Shown here: positions 32,154 through 39,483 of the stretch, in pieces
How positions within the stretch are numbered: the first letter of the stretch is position 1
How the letters are laid out: every line of letters begins with the position of its first letter
Source of the DNA: an uncultured Collinsella sp.
Lineage (GTDB): Bacteria > Actinomycetota > Coriobacteriia > Coriobacteriales > Coriobacteriaceae
Direction of reading: 5' to 3'
Assembly: GCA_900541475.1 (NCBI GenBank)
Contig: UQJV01000014.1
Location: 1-41,822 of the forward strand
Length of the DNA: 41,822 bases
Notes under the pieces: generated by a model
What the model saw: the letters and a program-made list of their open reading frames with translations, nothing else
Database searches by the model: none
Told to the model about the DNA's origin: nothing
Program-made: the position numbers and the translations under genes

Positions 32154-32657
32154 CTAGCCTTGATACGAGGACGCCTTCGGAGGCGTCTTGCCCTTCAGGA
32201 CCTTATGGTAGTAATCGTAGGTGAGCGGCGTCTCGTCGCTCAGGCGCTCGGCATCCTCGACCTCGCCGATAAACAGTAGATGCGTGCCCACGTCAACAGT
32301 GTCAATCAAACGGCAGCTAAACAAGGCCGCCGCATGCTCGGGAACATAGGGCATGCCCAGCGCGGTCTCGCGCGTCTCGTACTTGGCAAATTTGTCATAG
32401 TCGCTGCTAGTACGGAATCCAAAGTTGCCAATGTAGAGCATATCGGCCGTCTGATCGATCACGGTCAGCGCAAAGGCCTTGGCAGACGAGATAACACCAG
32501 ACGTGACATTTTCCTTATTCACGGCAACCGAGATGCGCGGCGGCGTGGACGTCACCTGCACCGCCGTGTTGATGACGCAGCTGGCACGCAGCCCATCGGC
32601 CGCAGCACTCACCACATACAGGCCACTCGGCATCGTAAAGAACGCAGTTTTGTCCAT
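32154..32657 (-). CDS. Flavin reductase family protein (flavoredoxin-like)
   Basis: A 167-residue FMN-binding split-barrel protein of the flavin reductase/flavoredoxin family. Recognisable segments include MPSGLYVVSA near the N-terminus, SVAVNKENVTSGVI, and HLLFIGEVEDAERL near the C-terminus. The ATG at 32657 has GGGGAG 8 nt upstream; the long open frame before it runs through a terminator. Together with rubredoxin it resembles a split form of high-molecular-weight rubredoxin of acetogens, in which the same two domains are fused as an NADH:rubredoxin oxidoreductase. Partnering is inferred from position. Confidence 0.87.
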   Translation of the reverse strand: MDKTAFFTMPSGLYVVSAAADGLRASCVINTAVQVTSTPPRISVAVNKENVTSGVISSAKAFALTVIDQTADMLYIGNFGFRTSSDYDKFAKYETRETALGMPYVPEHAAALFSCRLIDTVDVGTHLLFIGEVEDAERLSDETPLTYDYYHKVLKGKTPPKASSYQG

Positions 32658-32708
32658 AACGACCACTCCCCTAACCCGGGATTGAACCTCATGGATGTAT
32701 GTACCCAC

Positions 32709-32742
32709 AAAAAAGGCGACGCCCATAACGGACGCCGCCTTT
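32709..32742 (-). terminator. smpB terminator
   Basis: A 13-bp stem (32712-32724 with 32730-32742) contains two positions that pair as G-U only in the minus-strand RNA, and it is followed by TTTTTT on that strand. It lies about 70 nt past the smpB stop. A perfect 12-nt palindrome GACACATGTGTC (32745-32756) sits just beside it, between smpB and the flavin reductase, and could be an operator. Confidence 0.85.
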
Positions 32743-32813
32743 GAGACACATGTGTCAAAACAGTTAGGGAGGCGGGACAATCGCAGTAGGCCACCTCCCC
32801 GCAAGTCATGTGC

Positions 32814-33284
32814 CTAGCGGTTGCGCTCCTTAAGCGCACGATCGATCTCGCGCTGGACGTCGCGTTTTGCCATGTCTTCGCGCTTGTCGTAGAGCTTTTT
32901 GCCGCGGCCCAGGCCCAGCAGCAGCTTTACGCGGCCGTCGGTATTAAAGTAGAGCTCCAACGGCACCAGCGCATAGCCGCGGTTGCGCAGTTTGCCGTCA
33001 AGAAAATCGATCTCCTTGCGATGCAGCAGCAGGCGGCGCCGGCGATCGGGATCACGGTTCCACACGCCACCATGGCTGTAAGGGTGAATATGCAACCCCA
33101 CCAGCCAGCACTCGCCGCCGCGAATCAGCGCAAAAGTGTCAGTGATCTGACAGGCGCGCTCGCGAATCGACTTGACCTCGGTACCGCTCAGTTCAATGCC
33201 ACATTCGAACGTCTCGTCGATAAAGTACTCGTGATGCGCCGAGCGATTCTTGGAAATGAGCTTGCGTTCGCGCTTACTGGGCAT
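32814..33284 (-). CDS. smpB: SsrA-binding protein
   Basis: A 156-residue SmpB, which binds tmRNA and takes it to stalled ribosomes for trans-translation. The family core is clear: NRSAHHEYFIDETFECGIEL, GTEVKSIRE, and the basic C-terminal tail DVQREIDRALKERNR. The ATG at 33284 lies 11 nt inside the end of the upstream TPR-like gene, with AAGGAGG before it, so the two are translationally coupled. The ssrA gene is not recognised in the window. Confidence 0.95.
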   Translation of the reverse strand: MPSKRERKLISKNRSAHHEYFIDETFECGIELSGTEVKSIRERACQITDTFALIRGGECWLVGLHIHPYSHGGVWNRDPDRRRRLLLHRKEIDFLDGKLRNRGYALVPLELYFNTDGRVKLLLGLGRGKKLYDKREDMAKRDVQREIDRALKERNR

Positions 33285-34191
33285 CGCCGGCCTCCTTGAC
33301 GCCGTCGGCTCCCTTGTCGTCGCCTGCGCGCTTTGCCTTACGCTCGGCGTTGAGCTCGGCATCGCTCTCGCGCACCAGCTTAATGATCGCCGCGCATGCC
33401 TCCTCGCCCACCAGATCGCGGGCACGGACCGTCAGGCGCGTAGCCTCCTGCTTATCACCGTCGCTCGCAGCGTCGGTCGCACACATAATCAGGCAAATGG
33501 CAATCTCGGCCGAAGGCGAGGTCGGTACGCCCTGCAACGCCAGCTCGCCCATCACGTGCTCGTCGCTCTCCTCGGCGGCATCGGGATAGGCAGTATGAAT
33601 CTTGTTGAGCAGGCGTGTCGTATGCGTATCGCCAGGGGCCAAGCGCAGCGCCAGGCGCGCGCAACCCACGGCCGCCGAGACGTTCTCGGTCTCGGGCTCA
33701 AGGAAATACTGGCCCAAGTTGGCGTAGGCGCGGGCGGCGCACTTGCCGTCGCTCGCACGCTCTAGCACCGAAAACGAAAGCGAAGCCCACTCCTGCTTGT
33801 CCTCGAGGGCGCGGAATAGCTCGGCAAGATCCAGGCGGTAGTTGCAGTTCATGGGGTCCCAGCGCACGGCTTGCATCAAGGCGTTGCGAGCACTCACATA
33901 ATCCTGCTGGCGAATGTAGGCAAACGCCATGTCGGAATACAGACGATCAAAGGGCACCTCGACCTGCACCAGCTCGCGCGGATCTTTTTCCACACGACGG
34001 TAGGCCAGACGCTCAAACTTGCTATCGAAGCTAAAGTACTGGCGCTTCTCCTCCGTCTTGCACTCGGCATCGATATACTCCTCGGCGAGCTCAACCAGAC
34101 GCTCCAACAGCGGCGTCGCCGTGGCCAAGTCTCCCTGCGCCAGGTAATTCTCTGCATACGTAATGTCTTGTAGGCTGATGGGCAGGTCCAT
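33274..34191 (-). CDS. TPR-like helical repeat protein
   Basis: A 305-residue soluble protein made of helical hairpins like tetratricopeptide repeats, for example FAYIRQQDYVSARNALMQAVRWDPMNCNYR and ARAYANLGQYF. There is no signal peptide or catalytic motif. The C-terminus is highly charged. GAGGAG lies 5 nt before the ATG. It overlaps smpB by 11 nt, so it is probably expressed with it; a scaffold role linked to translation quality control is only a guess. It follows the terminator of the tRNA operon. Confidence 0.8.
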   Translation of the reverse strand: MDLPISLQDITYAENYLAQGDLATATPLLERLVELAEEYIDAECKTEEKRQYFSFDSKFERLAYRRVEKDPRELVQVEVPFDRLYSDMAFAYIRQQDYVSARNALMQAVRWDPMNCNYRLDLAELFRALEDKQEWASLSFSVLERASDGKCAARAYANLGQYFLEPETENVSAAVGCARLALRLAPGDTHTTRLLNKIHTAYPDAAEESDEHVMGELALQGVPTSPSAEIAICLIMCATDAASDGDKQEATRLTVRARDLVGEEACAAIIKLVRESDAELNAERKAKRAGDDKGADGVKEAGDAQ

Positions 34192-34247
34192 GGCAACTCC
34201 TCGGTCCGGGTGAAACGCGGCTCATTCCACACATTCGGCGTATACAC

Positions 34248-34275
34248 AAAACCCGGGTCTCTTGCGAGGCCCGGG
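34248..34275 (-). terminator. Terminator of the tRNA operon
   Basis: A 10-bp stem with one mismatch (34252-34261 with 34266-34275) and a 4-nt loop is followed on the minus strand by TTTTG. It lies 11 nt past the 3' end of tRNA-Glu. Confidence 0.85.
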
Positions 34276-34286
34276 CGTTCATTTTG

Positions 34287-34363
34287 TGGTAGCCCGTACC
34301 AGATTCGAACTGGTGATCTCCGCCTTGAGAGGGCGGCGTCCTAAACCGCTAGACGAACGGGCC
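34287..34363 (-). tRNA. tRNA-Glu (anticodon CUC)
   Basis: A 77-nt cloverleaf including an encoded CCA (34287-34289). The acceptor GGCCCGT pairs with ACGGGCT through a terminal G-U, the anticodon loop is CTCTCAA giving CUC, and the T-loop is TTCGAAT. The D-arm TTCGTCTAG is like other glutamate tRNAs. Confidence 0.95.
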
Positions 34364-34380
34364 ATATGTAGCAAATGCAA

Positions 34381-34454
34381 TGGCTGGGATGGAGGGAGTC
34401 GAACCCCCATTGACGGAACCAGAATCCGCTGTCCTGCCATTAGACGACATCCCA
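34381..34454 (-). tRNA. tRNA-Gln (anticodon CUG)
   Basis: A 74-nt cloverleaf including an encoded CCA. The acceptor TGGGATG pairs with CATCCCA, with the weak U1-A72 pair that is typical of tRNA-Gln; the anticodon loop TTCTGGT gives CUG. It lies 17 nt upstream of tRNA-Glu on the same strand and is cotranscribed with it. Confidence 0.95.
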
Positions 34455-34498
34455 ATGACTGCATCGCTGCGCTCGGCTGTGCCTTTGCGCAAGAAAGA

Positions 34499-34527
34499 AA
34501 TATACGGGAAGTTCTACGGCGGCGCAA
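34499..34527 (-). promoter_or_regulatory. Promoter of the tRNA-Gln/tRNA-Glu operon
   Basis: On the minus strand TTGCGC (34522-34527) and TATATT (34499-34504) are separated by 17 bp. The -10 lies about 45 nt before the tRNA-Gln 5' end. Confidence 0.65.
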
Positions 34528-34719
34528 GCCCCATTTTTAACTTTTTTGAAAATCGGCCAATTTGCCCCGACCCATGAAGGACCTGTGAAGCCAAACCGCA
34601 TGCAAGGGGTCAAAATACCGCAAGCGCACCATAGCCACCGTTGGCAGATTGTTGCATCCTGGTCGCCGTCAATAGTGACACAATCAGGACACCAATTATC
34701 GCGCGGATATCGAGGCGAC

Positions 34720-35130
34720 ATGGATGATGAGCTTGATTACCTATGGGAGACCCTCGGCCTCGAGATAACTGCTATCCCTTGGCCAGATCGGCACAAAATT
34801 CATCCCACGCTACGACCCGCCATCACAGTCATGCAGGCAACGTATCGCGGGGCCTCATTTTTGATGATGCGAATGGCATGGCACGCGGCGCTACCCGACC
34901 TCAAGCGAGTTCAGGCAAGCCTCGTGGAGCTATCCGGTATTCCCGTCGTGATTTCGGAGACCCATCTGGAGCAACGCCAACGCGACCGTTTGCAAGCACA
35001 GCGAATCCCGTTCATCTGCCCCGGCATTCAGGCATATCTACCCTTTATGGACGAAGAGTACTGGAGCGGCAAGCCCAACAAACAGGTAAAGATCTACGAC
35101 CCGCATAAGTGGGCACAGTTCGAGGACTGA
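34720..35130 (+). CDS. Short protein resembling the N-terminal half of a larger regulator-like family
   Basis: A 136-residue protein. The segment ISETHLEQRQRDRLQAQRIP followed by FICPGIQAYLPFMDEEY resembles the middle of larger (about 300-residue) proteins annotated as MarR-like or AbiEi-like, with a motif of the form RKRLIEQRIPFIVPGxQLYLP. The C-terminal half of such proteins is missing here, so this may be a truncated gene or a natural single-domain form. The ATG at 34720 has GAGG 4 nt upstream. It lies alone on the plus strand among minus-strand genes. A GCGGAAAGC/GCTTTCCGC inverted repeat (35148-35156 and 35189-35197) follows its stop. Confidence 0.6.
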   Translation: MDDELDYLWETLGLEITAIPWPDRHKIHPTLRPAITVMQATYRGASFLMMRMAWHAALPDLKRVQASLVELSGIPVVISETHLEQRQRDRLQAQRIPFICPGIQAYLPFMDEEYWSGKPNKQVKIYDPHKWAQFED

Positions 35131-35202
35131 CCGGAGCGAACCTGCCGGCGGAAAGCACATCCCAGAATTTGCGCTCAGAACGAGACACGCTTTCCGCAGT
35201 TG

Positions 35203-35562
35203 TTACAGCAGCGCCTCGGCCCAGGTTGCTTCCTTAAAGCCTGGAATCGCAAAGTCATCGCCCACCAGCAGCGGACGCTTAACCAGCATGCCGTCGGTCG
35301 CCAACAGCTCGTAACATTCCTGATCCGTCATCCCTGCATCCAGACGCGCCTTCAGGCCAAGCTCTCGATACTTCATGCCCGACGAATTAAAGAAGCGACG
35401 CACCGGCAGCCCCGAACGCGCAATCCAGGTCGCAAGCTCCTCAGCCGAAGGATTGTCTGTAACAATATCGCGATCGATGTACTCAACCCCATGCTCGTCC
35501 AACCAGGCCTTGGCCTTTTTACACGTCGAGCATTTGGGATATTCAACAAACAGTACGGTCAT
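35203..35562 (-). CDS. ArsC/Spx-family thioredoxin-fold protein
   Basis: A 119-residue protein of the ArsC/Spx/YffB family. It has the N-terminal CSTCKKAKAWL motif (C11 and C14), the central WIARSGLPVRRFFNSSG and the KRPLLVGDDFAIPGF segment typical of the family. Arsenate reductases use the first Cys; Spx proteins use a CxxC switch to bind RNA polymerase. The CxxC pair here leaves both possible. No arsenic-resistance genes are adjacent, so arsenate reduction is not supported by context. AAGGGA lies upstream of the ATG. Confidence 0.85.
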   Translation of the reverse strand: MTVLFVEYPKCSTCKKAKAWLDEHGVEYIDRDIVTDNPSAEELATWIARSGLPVRRFFNSSGMKYRELGLKARLDAGMTDQECYELLATDGMLVKRPLLVGDDFAIPGFKEATWAEALL

Positions 35563-35575
35563 GGGGATTCCCTTC

Positions 35576-35698
35576 TTAGAAAAGACAAGTGTCTGGCAAA
35601 CAGCGCATCGATGGCCATCTGCGACCGATGCCGATATTGTAGCCAGCGCCGACGTGCAGGCGGTCGTGGTTTTCCATCTTGAGGTTAACGTCTCGCAT
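35576..35698 (-). other. Possible 40-codon leader ORF or coding remnant
   Basis: Between the VanZ-like gene and the ArsC/Spx gene, the minus strand has an ATG-started frame reading MRDVNLKMENHDRLHVGAGY and onward, ending in TAA 14 nt before the ArsC/Spx start. The first 25 residues look protein-like. No ribosome site precedes its ATG. It may be a decayed gene fragment, a short leader peptide or chance. Confidence 0.25.
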
Positions 35699-36260
35699 GG
35701 GCGCCAATGGAACAGGTCGCGCGCTGAACCAGCACTGACACCAGCAGCACCAGCAGCATGGCGACAACGTAACCCGTGGCATCAAAGCCTAAGTCGATAA
35801 CGTCGAAATGTCTTCCGGGAACAAAAATCTTATGCACCTGGTCCCCGACGGAGCATACGGCGCAAAAGGCCAGGACGGGCACACACCGCAATCGGGTGAG
35901 CAACATGCGCTTATCCAAGCACACCGCCGCCGACGAGGCAAACAGCCCAACAAAGAAGAACTCTACGGTATGGGCGATACGACGGATGTTGATGCCCATC
36001 CACATGCGAACGGGGGCAATCGGATCGGGATGGGCGACGGTAGCCGCTGAGCCCGCATCCCCGGCGGCATCTCCCGCCTGGGTCTCCCCCGCAGTCTCGG
36101 GCTGCACGCTGGCGCTTTGCCCCTCCACCACGTGCGCGGTAGACTCGCTGAGCGACGATGTCTGCTCCACGCTCTGCTCCGTCAGCATCCAAATACTCGC
36201 CAGCGTCACGACAAGCAGGACAACCGATATCCATCCGACTATATGCTTCGCGCGCGCCAA
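35685..36260 (-). CDS. VanZ-like family membrane protein
   Basis: A 191-residue protein with an N-terminal membrane segment, a low-complexity Ser/Glu/Ala linker (about 30-80), and then three membrane segments typical of VanZ-like proteins, ending with GRHFDVIDLGFDATGYVVAM. VanZ relatives give mild teicoplanin resistance in enterococci, but most have no known role. The start is TTG at 36260, with GGAGG 7 nt upstream; there is no better ATG. No other glycopeptide-resistance genes are nearby, so a resistance role is not implied. Confidence 0.82.
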   Translation of the reverse strand: MARAKHIVGWISVVLLVVTLASIWMLTEQSVEQTSSLSESTAHVVEGQSASVQPETAGETQAGDAAGDAGSAATVAHPDPIAPVRMWMGINIRRIAHTVEFFFVGLFASSAAVCLDKRMLLTRLRCVPVLAFCAVCSVGDQVHKIFVPGRHFDVIDLGFDATGYVVAMLLVLLVSVLVQRATCSIGAHARR

Positions 36261-36371
36261 GGGCTAACCTCCGTCTGTTATTGAGCAGCAGCGAGTGTAC
36301 CCCCAAATGTCACCGTCGCCATAGCGGAATCCCAAATGTTCAAAACAAGGCGCCAGATGGCTGCGGTGTCC

Positions 36372-36977
36372 CTACTCCGTCTCGCGCATCCAGCGATCGA
36401 AGGTCCCCACGCACACACCTAAACGCTTTGCCGCCTGACTCCGGGTAATATTGCCCGCCTCATAGATATCGCGCACTCGTTCAAATTGCGGAGGGCACGG
36501 CTTGCGGGGTCGACCAAAACGCACGCCGCGCGCCCGCGCCGCCGCGATTCCCTCCGCCTGACGACGGTGGATGTTCTCTCGTTCCACCTGCGCCACGTAA
36601 CTCAACAACTGCAAAACGATATCGGCAATCAGCGTGCTGGTCACATCCGATCCGCCGCAATCTCTCGCACGCGTATCGAGCAACGGCATGTCCAGCACAA
36701 CGATGGCCGCACCAAGTTCCTTGGTTATACGACGCCATTCCTCGAGTATCTCGCTGTAGTTTCGACCCAGCCGATCGATGGAAAGCACCACCAACACGTC
36801 ACCGGAAGCCAAGGCATGAAGCAATTCCCGATACTGTGGGCGATCAAAGTCCTTACCGCTCGCACGGTCGGCAAAGACATTCGCCGGCTCCACGCCATAG
36901 GCGCTCAGCGCATCCAACTGGCGATTCAAATTTTGATCGCGCGAGCTCACCCGCGCATACCCATATACCGTTGCCAC
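36372..36977 (-). CDS. Serine recombinase (resolvase/invertase family)
   Basis: A 201-residue small serine recombinase. The catalytic Ser is S11 in YGYARVSSRDQN; SIDRLGRNYSEI and the YVAQVEREN helix follow; the C-terminus has a Hin-like helix-turn-helix (ITRSQAAKRLGVCVGTFDRWM). The GTG at 36977 is chosen because the family begins at that point and a GGGG-containing site precedes it. No transposase, integration gene or second recombinase is adjacent, so it is an orphan. Two interleaved inverted repeats just upstream (36997-37031) could be its own site. It may be a transposon remnant or drive a local inversion. Confidence 0.88.
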   Translation of the reverse strand: MATVYGYARVSSRDQNLNRQLDALSAYGVEPANVFADRASGKDFDRPQYRELLHALASGDVLVVLSIDRLGRNYSEILEEWRRITKELGAAIVVLDMPLLDTRARDCGGSDVTSTLIADIVLQLLSYVAQVERENIHRRQAEGIAAARARGVRFGRPRKPCPPQFERVRDIYEAGNITRSQAAKRLGVCVGTFDRWMRETE

Positions 36978-36996
36978 AACATCCCCGCTTTCTCGT

Positions 36997-37031
36997 AAAC
37001 CTGCCAAAAGGGACAGGTTTGTTTTGGTAGG
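36997..37031. repeat. Interleaved inverted repeats upstream of the serine recombinase
   Basis: AAACCTG (36997-37003) pairs with CAGGTTT (37014-37020), and CCTGCCAAAA (37000-37009) pairs with TTTTGGTAGG (37022-37031) with one mismatch, so the two overlap. GGGACAGGTTTG also matches the GACAGGTT repeat family at 12521. It could be a recombination site, an operator or a repeat remnant. Confidence 0.45.
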
Positions 37032-37097
37032 TCCTATCTCCCAAAAGCATATGAAGAAGCGGCCGAGCTCATGGCAGGGCAATTAAGAGACACGCAA

Positions 37098-37125
37098 AGA
37101 GGGCGGCCCCGAAAGACCGCCCTCT
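37098..37125 (-). terminator. rnr terminator hairpin
   Basis: AGAGGGCGG (37098-37106) and CCGCCCTCT (37117-37125) form a 9-bp stem with a 10-nt loop. A short T-run (TTTGCG) follows on the minus strand. It begins 30 nt past the rnr stop. Confidence 0.75.
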
Positions 37126-37154
37126 ACGCTTTGCCGATACTCACTGCGTGCCGG

Positions 37155-39290
37155 TTAATGAATGAGCTTAAAGTCCAAATGTCCGCGAGTAGTGTTGACG
37201 CGCGAGACCTCGATAATCACGCGCTGTCCCAACTCAAAACGACGCCCCGTGTCGGCACCCGTCAACGTGAGCGCGTCCTCGTCAAACTCAAACCACTCGT
37301 TACCCAGGCTCTTAATGGAAACCAGCCCCTCAACCTGCGTCAAATCGAGACGCACGAATAATCCCATGTTGCTGACCCACGAGACCGTTCCGGCATAGCG
37401 CTCGCCCAGGCGGTCCTCGTAGTACTGCGCAATCTTGATTTTTTGCGTCGCATGGCTGGCAGCGTCGGCCGCACGCTCGGCGTCGCTGCACGCGCGGCAG
37501 ATTTGCGGCAGGATGCGCGGAAGCGACTCTCTGCCTTTTCCGATCAACCTCGGCGTACGCACTAAGGCGTCTTTTCCGCCCAGCTGCTCGTATGCCAGCT
37601 GCAGCTTGAGCACGCGATGCACCGCCAGATCGGGATAACGGCGAATGGGGCTTGTAAAGTGGCAGTAGCACGGCGCGGCGAGCGCAAAGTGACCCTCGTT
37701 GCGCGGCTTGTACAACGCACGCTGCATGCTGCGCAAAAGAAGCGTGTTGACGAGCGGCGCGTTAGCCGTGCCGGCAGCGGCATCAACCGTCGCCTGTAAC
37801 TCGTCGGGATTTCCCAGAGCAATGCCCGCCGCGCGGCGATCATCGATGATACCGAGCTGCGCCAGCGCCACAGCAGCACCGTGCAGACTGTCGGGACTGG
37901 GGTCATCGTGCACGCGATAGCATGCCTCGATATCGCGGTCGGCCAGCCACTCGGCAACGCACTCGTTAGCCAGCAGCATTGCCTCCTCAATAAGCGAGGT
38001 TGCGCAGGAACGCTCGCGTGCCACGATCTGCACGGGCACGCCGCCCTCGTCCAGCAGCGCGCGGATCTCTGCCGTGTCAAAGTCGACCGAGCCGCGTGCG
38101 CGACGTATGCGACGCCGAAGCTCCGCGAGTTCGTTTGCGGCGACCAGGAAATCGGCCAGGTCAACGTTATAGCCGCGGGCAGTGTCCTCGCACGCAAGCC
38201 CGCGCTCAAGCGCTTTCTCGCGCGAGGCTTCAGCCGCAGCGACATCCTCCGCAGCGCCCTCCAACACGGAATACTCAACAGCGCCGGCGCGCACCAGCAG
38301 CGTCTCGGCGCCGTCGTAGTCCATACGCACACGCGAACGAATCACACTGGGATAGGGATCGTAATGGCGCACACGGCCCTGCGCGTCGAGCTCGATGTCG
38401 ACGGTAAACGCCAGGCGATCCTCATCGGGGCGCAGGGAACACAAGTCATTAGACAGGCGCTCGGGCAGCATGGGGAGCACACGGTCGGCAAGGTAGACCG
38501 ACGTCGTGCGATGGCGGGCCTCCAGGTCGATATGCCCATCCCAGGCAACATAATGCGAAACATCGGCAATATGCACGCCCAGCTTATAGCCACCCTCGGG
38601 CGTGCGCTCGAGCGAGATGGCATCGTCAAAGTCGCGCGCATCAACCGGGTCGATGGTGATGACAAAGCGATCGCGCAGGTCACGACGAAGCGGGTCTTTA
38701 AGCGCTGCAGTCACATCGAGCGAAAGCGCCTCTGCCTCTGCCAGCGCCGCCTCGGGATAGCTGTCGGTATAGCCATAGCGTGCCATAACGTATTGGACGC
38801 CCAGATCGGGCGCATCGTCACCGCCGATGCGGCGCTCAAGAGTCACCGTTCCCGACTCCAAGCGCGTCGGGTAGGTCAATATGCGCGCGACGACGACATC
38901 GCCAGGGCGCACGCCCAGGCGCTCCGCCGAAGTGTCCTCGGGCAAAATAAAGAAGTCAGCCTTCAGGCGCGAATCGAGCGGCTCGATCACGCCAAGCGGG
39001 CCGGCCATCTGATACGTACCCACCACGCTGATGGCGGCACGTTCGACGACGCCTTCAATCACGGCGCGACGTTCACCATGCGGGCTGTTCTTAATGCTCA
39101 CGGCAACGGTATCGCCATCCATGATCTCGCGCTTGCCGCGGCCCATGACCTTGTAGTCGCCGTTCTCGGTTATGACATAGGCACTGTGCTCATGGAGCTG
39201 CACGCGGCCAGTCAGGCTCGGACGACGCTCGCTGCGCACCGGCCCACGCTTATTGCGAGCTCCACGCTTATGCTTGTTATTGCGCCCCAT
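37155..39290 (-). CDS. rnr: Ribonuclease R
   Basis: A 711-residue 3'-5' exoribonuclease of the RNase II/R family that degrades structured RNA. After a basic N-terminus come cold-shock-like domains, the RNB catalytic domain with DPVDARDFDDAIS (D214, D220, D222, D223), and the C-terminal S1 domain (YAGTVSWVSNMGLFVRLDL). It lacks the long Lys-rich tail of E. coli RNase R. AAGGAGG precedes the ATG by 4 nt. smpB lies 4 kb away in the same window, in line with their common role in trans-translation and RNA quality control, though not in one operon. Confidence 0.95.
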   Translation of the reverse strand: MGRNNKHKRGARNKRGPVRSERRPSLTGRVQLHEHSAYVITENGDYKVMGRGKREIMDGDTVAVSIKNSPHGERRAVIEGVVERAAISVVGTYQMAGPLGVIEPLDSRLKADFFILPEDTSAERLGVRPGDVVVARILTYPTRLESGTVTLERRIGGDDAPDLGVQYVMARYGYTDSYPEAALAEAEALSLDVTAALKDPLRRDLRDRFVITIDPVDARDFDDAISLERTPEGGYKLGVHIADVSHYVAWDGHIDLEARHRTTSVYLADRVLPMLPERLSNDLCSLRPDEDRLAFTVDIELDAQGRVRHYDPYPSVIRSRVRMDYDGAETLLVRAGAVEYSVLEGAAEDVAAAEASREKALERGLACEDTARGYNVDLADFLVAANELAELRRRIRRARGSVDFDTAEIRALLDEGGVPVQIVARERSCATSLIEEAMLLANECVAEWLADRDIEACYRVHDDPSPDSLHGAAVALAQLGIIDDRRAAGIALGNPDELQATVDAAAGTANAPLVNTLLLRSMQRALYKPRNEGHFALAAPCYCHFTSPIRRYPDLAVHRVLKLQLAYEQLGGKDALVRTPRLIGKGRESLPRILPQICRACSDAERAADAASHATQKIKIAQYYEDRLGERYAGTVSWVSNMGLFVRLDLTQVEGLVSIKSLGNEWFEFDEDALTLTGADTGRRFELGQRVIIEVSRVNTTRGHLDFKLIH

Positions 39291-39340
39291 GGCGCCTCCT
39301 TACTATCGATAGCCGTTTACACCCCAAGAGTCTACCCAAA

Positions 39341-39426
39341 TGATCCCTAGGGGACGGCAGGATTGCGGATCACTCGAATCGACCGACCCCCTAAGTGATC
39401 CGTTTTCCTCCGTCCCCAAGGGATCA
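39341..39426. repeat. Inverted pair of GATCCC...GGATCA repeats
   Basis: TGATCCCTAGGGGACGG onward (39341-39373) is inversely repeated at 39395-39426, separated by 21 nt. The second copy (reverse orientation) is nearly identical to those at 5771 and 6168; the first has a few changes. The pair could fold into a hairpin of about 32 bp with mismatches. It lies between rnr and the ftsX terminator. Confidence 0.85.
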
Positions 39427-39459
39427 AAAAACGGGCCGTCCCAAAAGGAACGACCCGTT
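39426..39459 (-). terminator. ftsX terminator
   Basis: A 13-bp stem (39430-39442 with 39447-39459) with a 4-nt loop is followed on the minus strand by TTTTTT. Two positions pair as G-U only in the minus-strand RNA. It starts 25 nt past the ftsX stop. Confidence 0.88.
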
Positions 39460-39483
39460 GGAAGGAACGAATTCCAAGCATGC

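Noticed and set aside
34287..34454. Integrated element using the tRNA genes as attachment site
   Set aside because: No integrase or direct repeat of a tRNA 3' end is present nearby, and both tRNAs are intact.
35203..36260. Arsenic or glycopeptide resistance locus (ArsC-like plus VanZ-like genes)
   Set aside because: No arsenic transporter or regulator and no VanHAX-type genes are adjacent; each family has many members unrelated to resistance.
36372..36977. Intact transposon around the serine recombinase
   Set aside because: No transposase, terminal repeats or cargo are seen; neighbours are ordinary chromosomal genes.
37881..39350. 489-codon plus-strand open frame opposite rnr
   Set aside because: It mirrors the RNase R gene, which has intact catalytic aspartates and a strong ribosome site.
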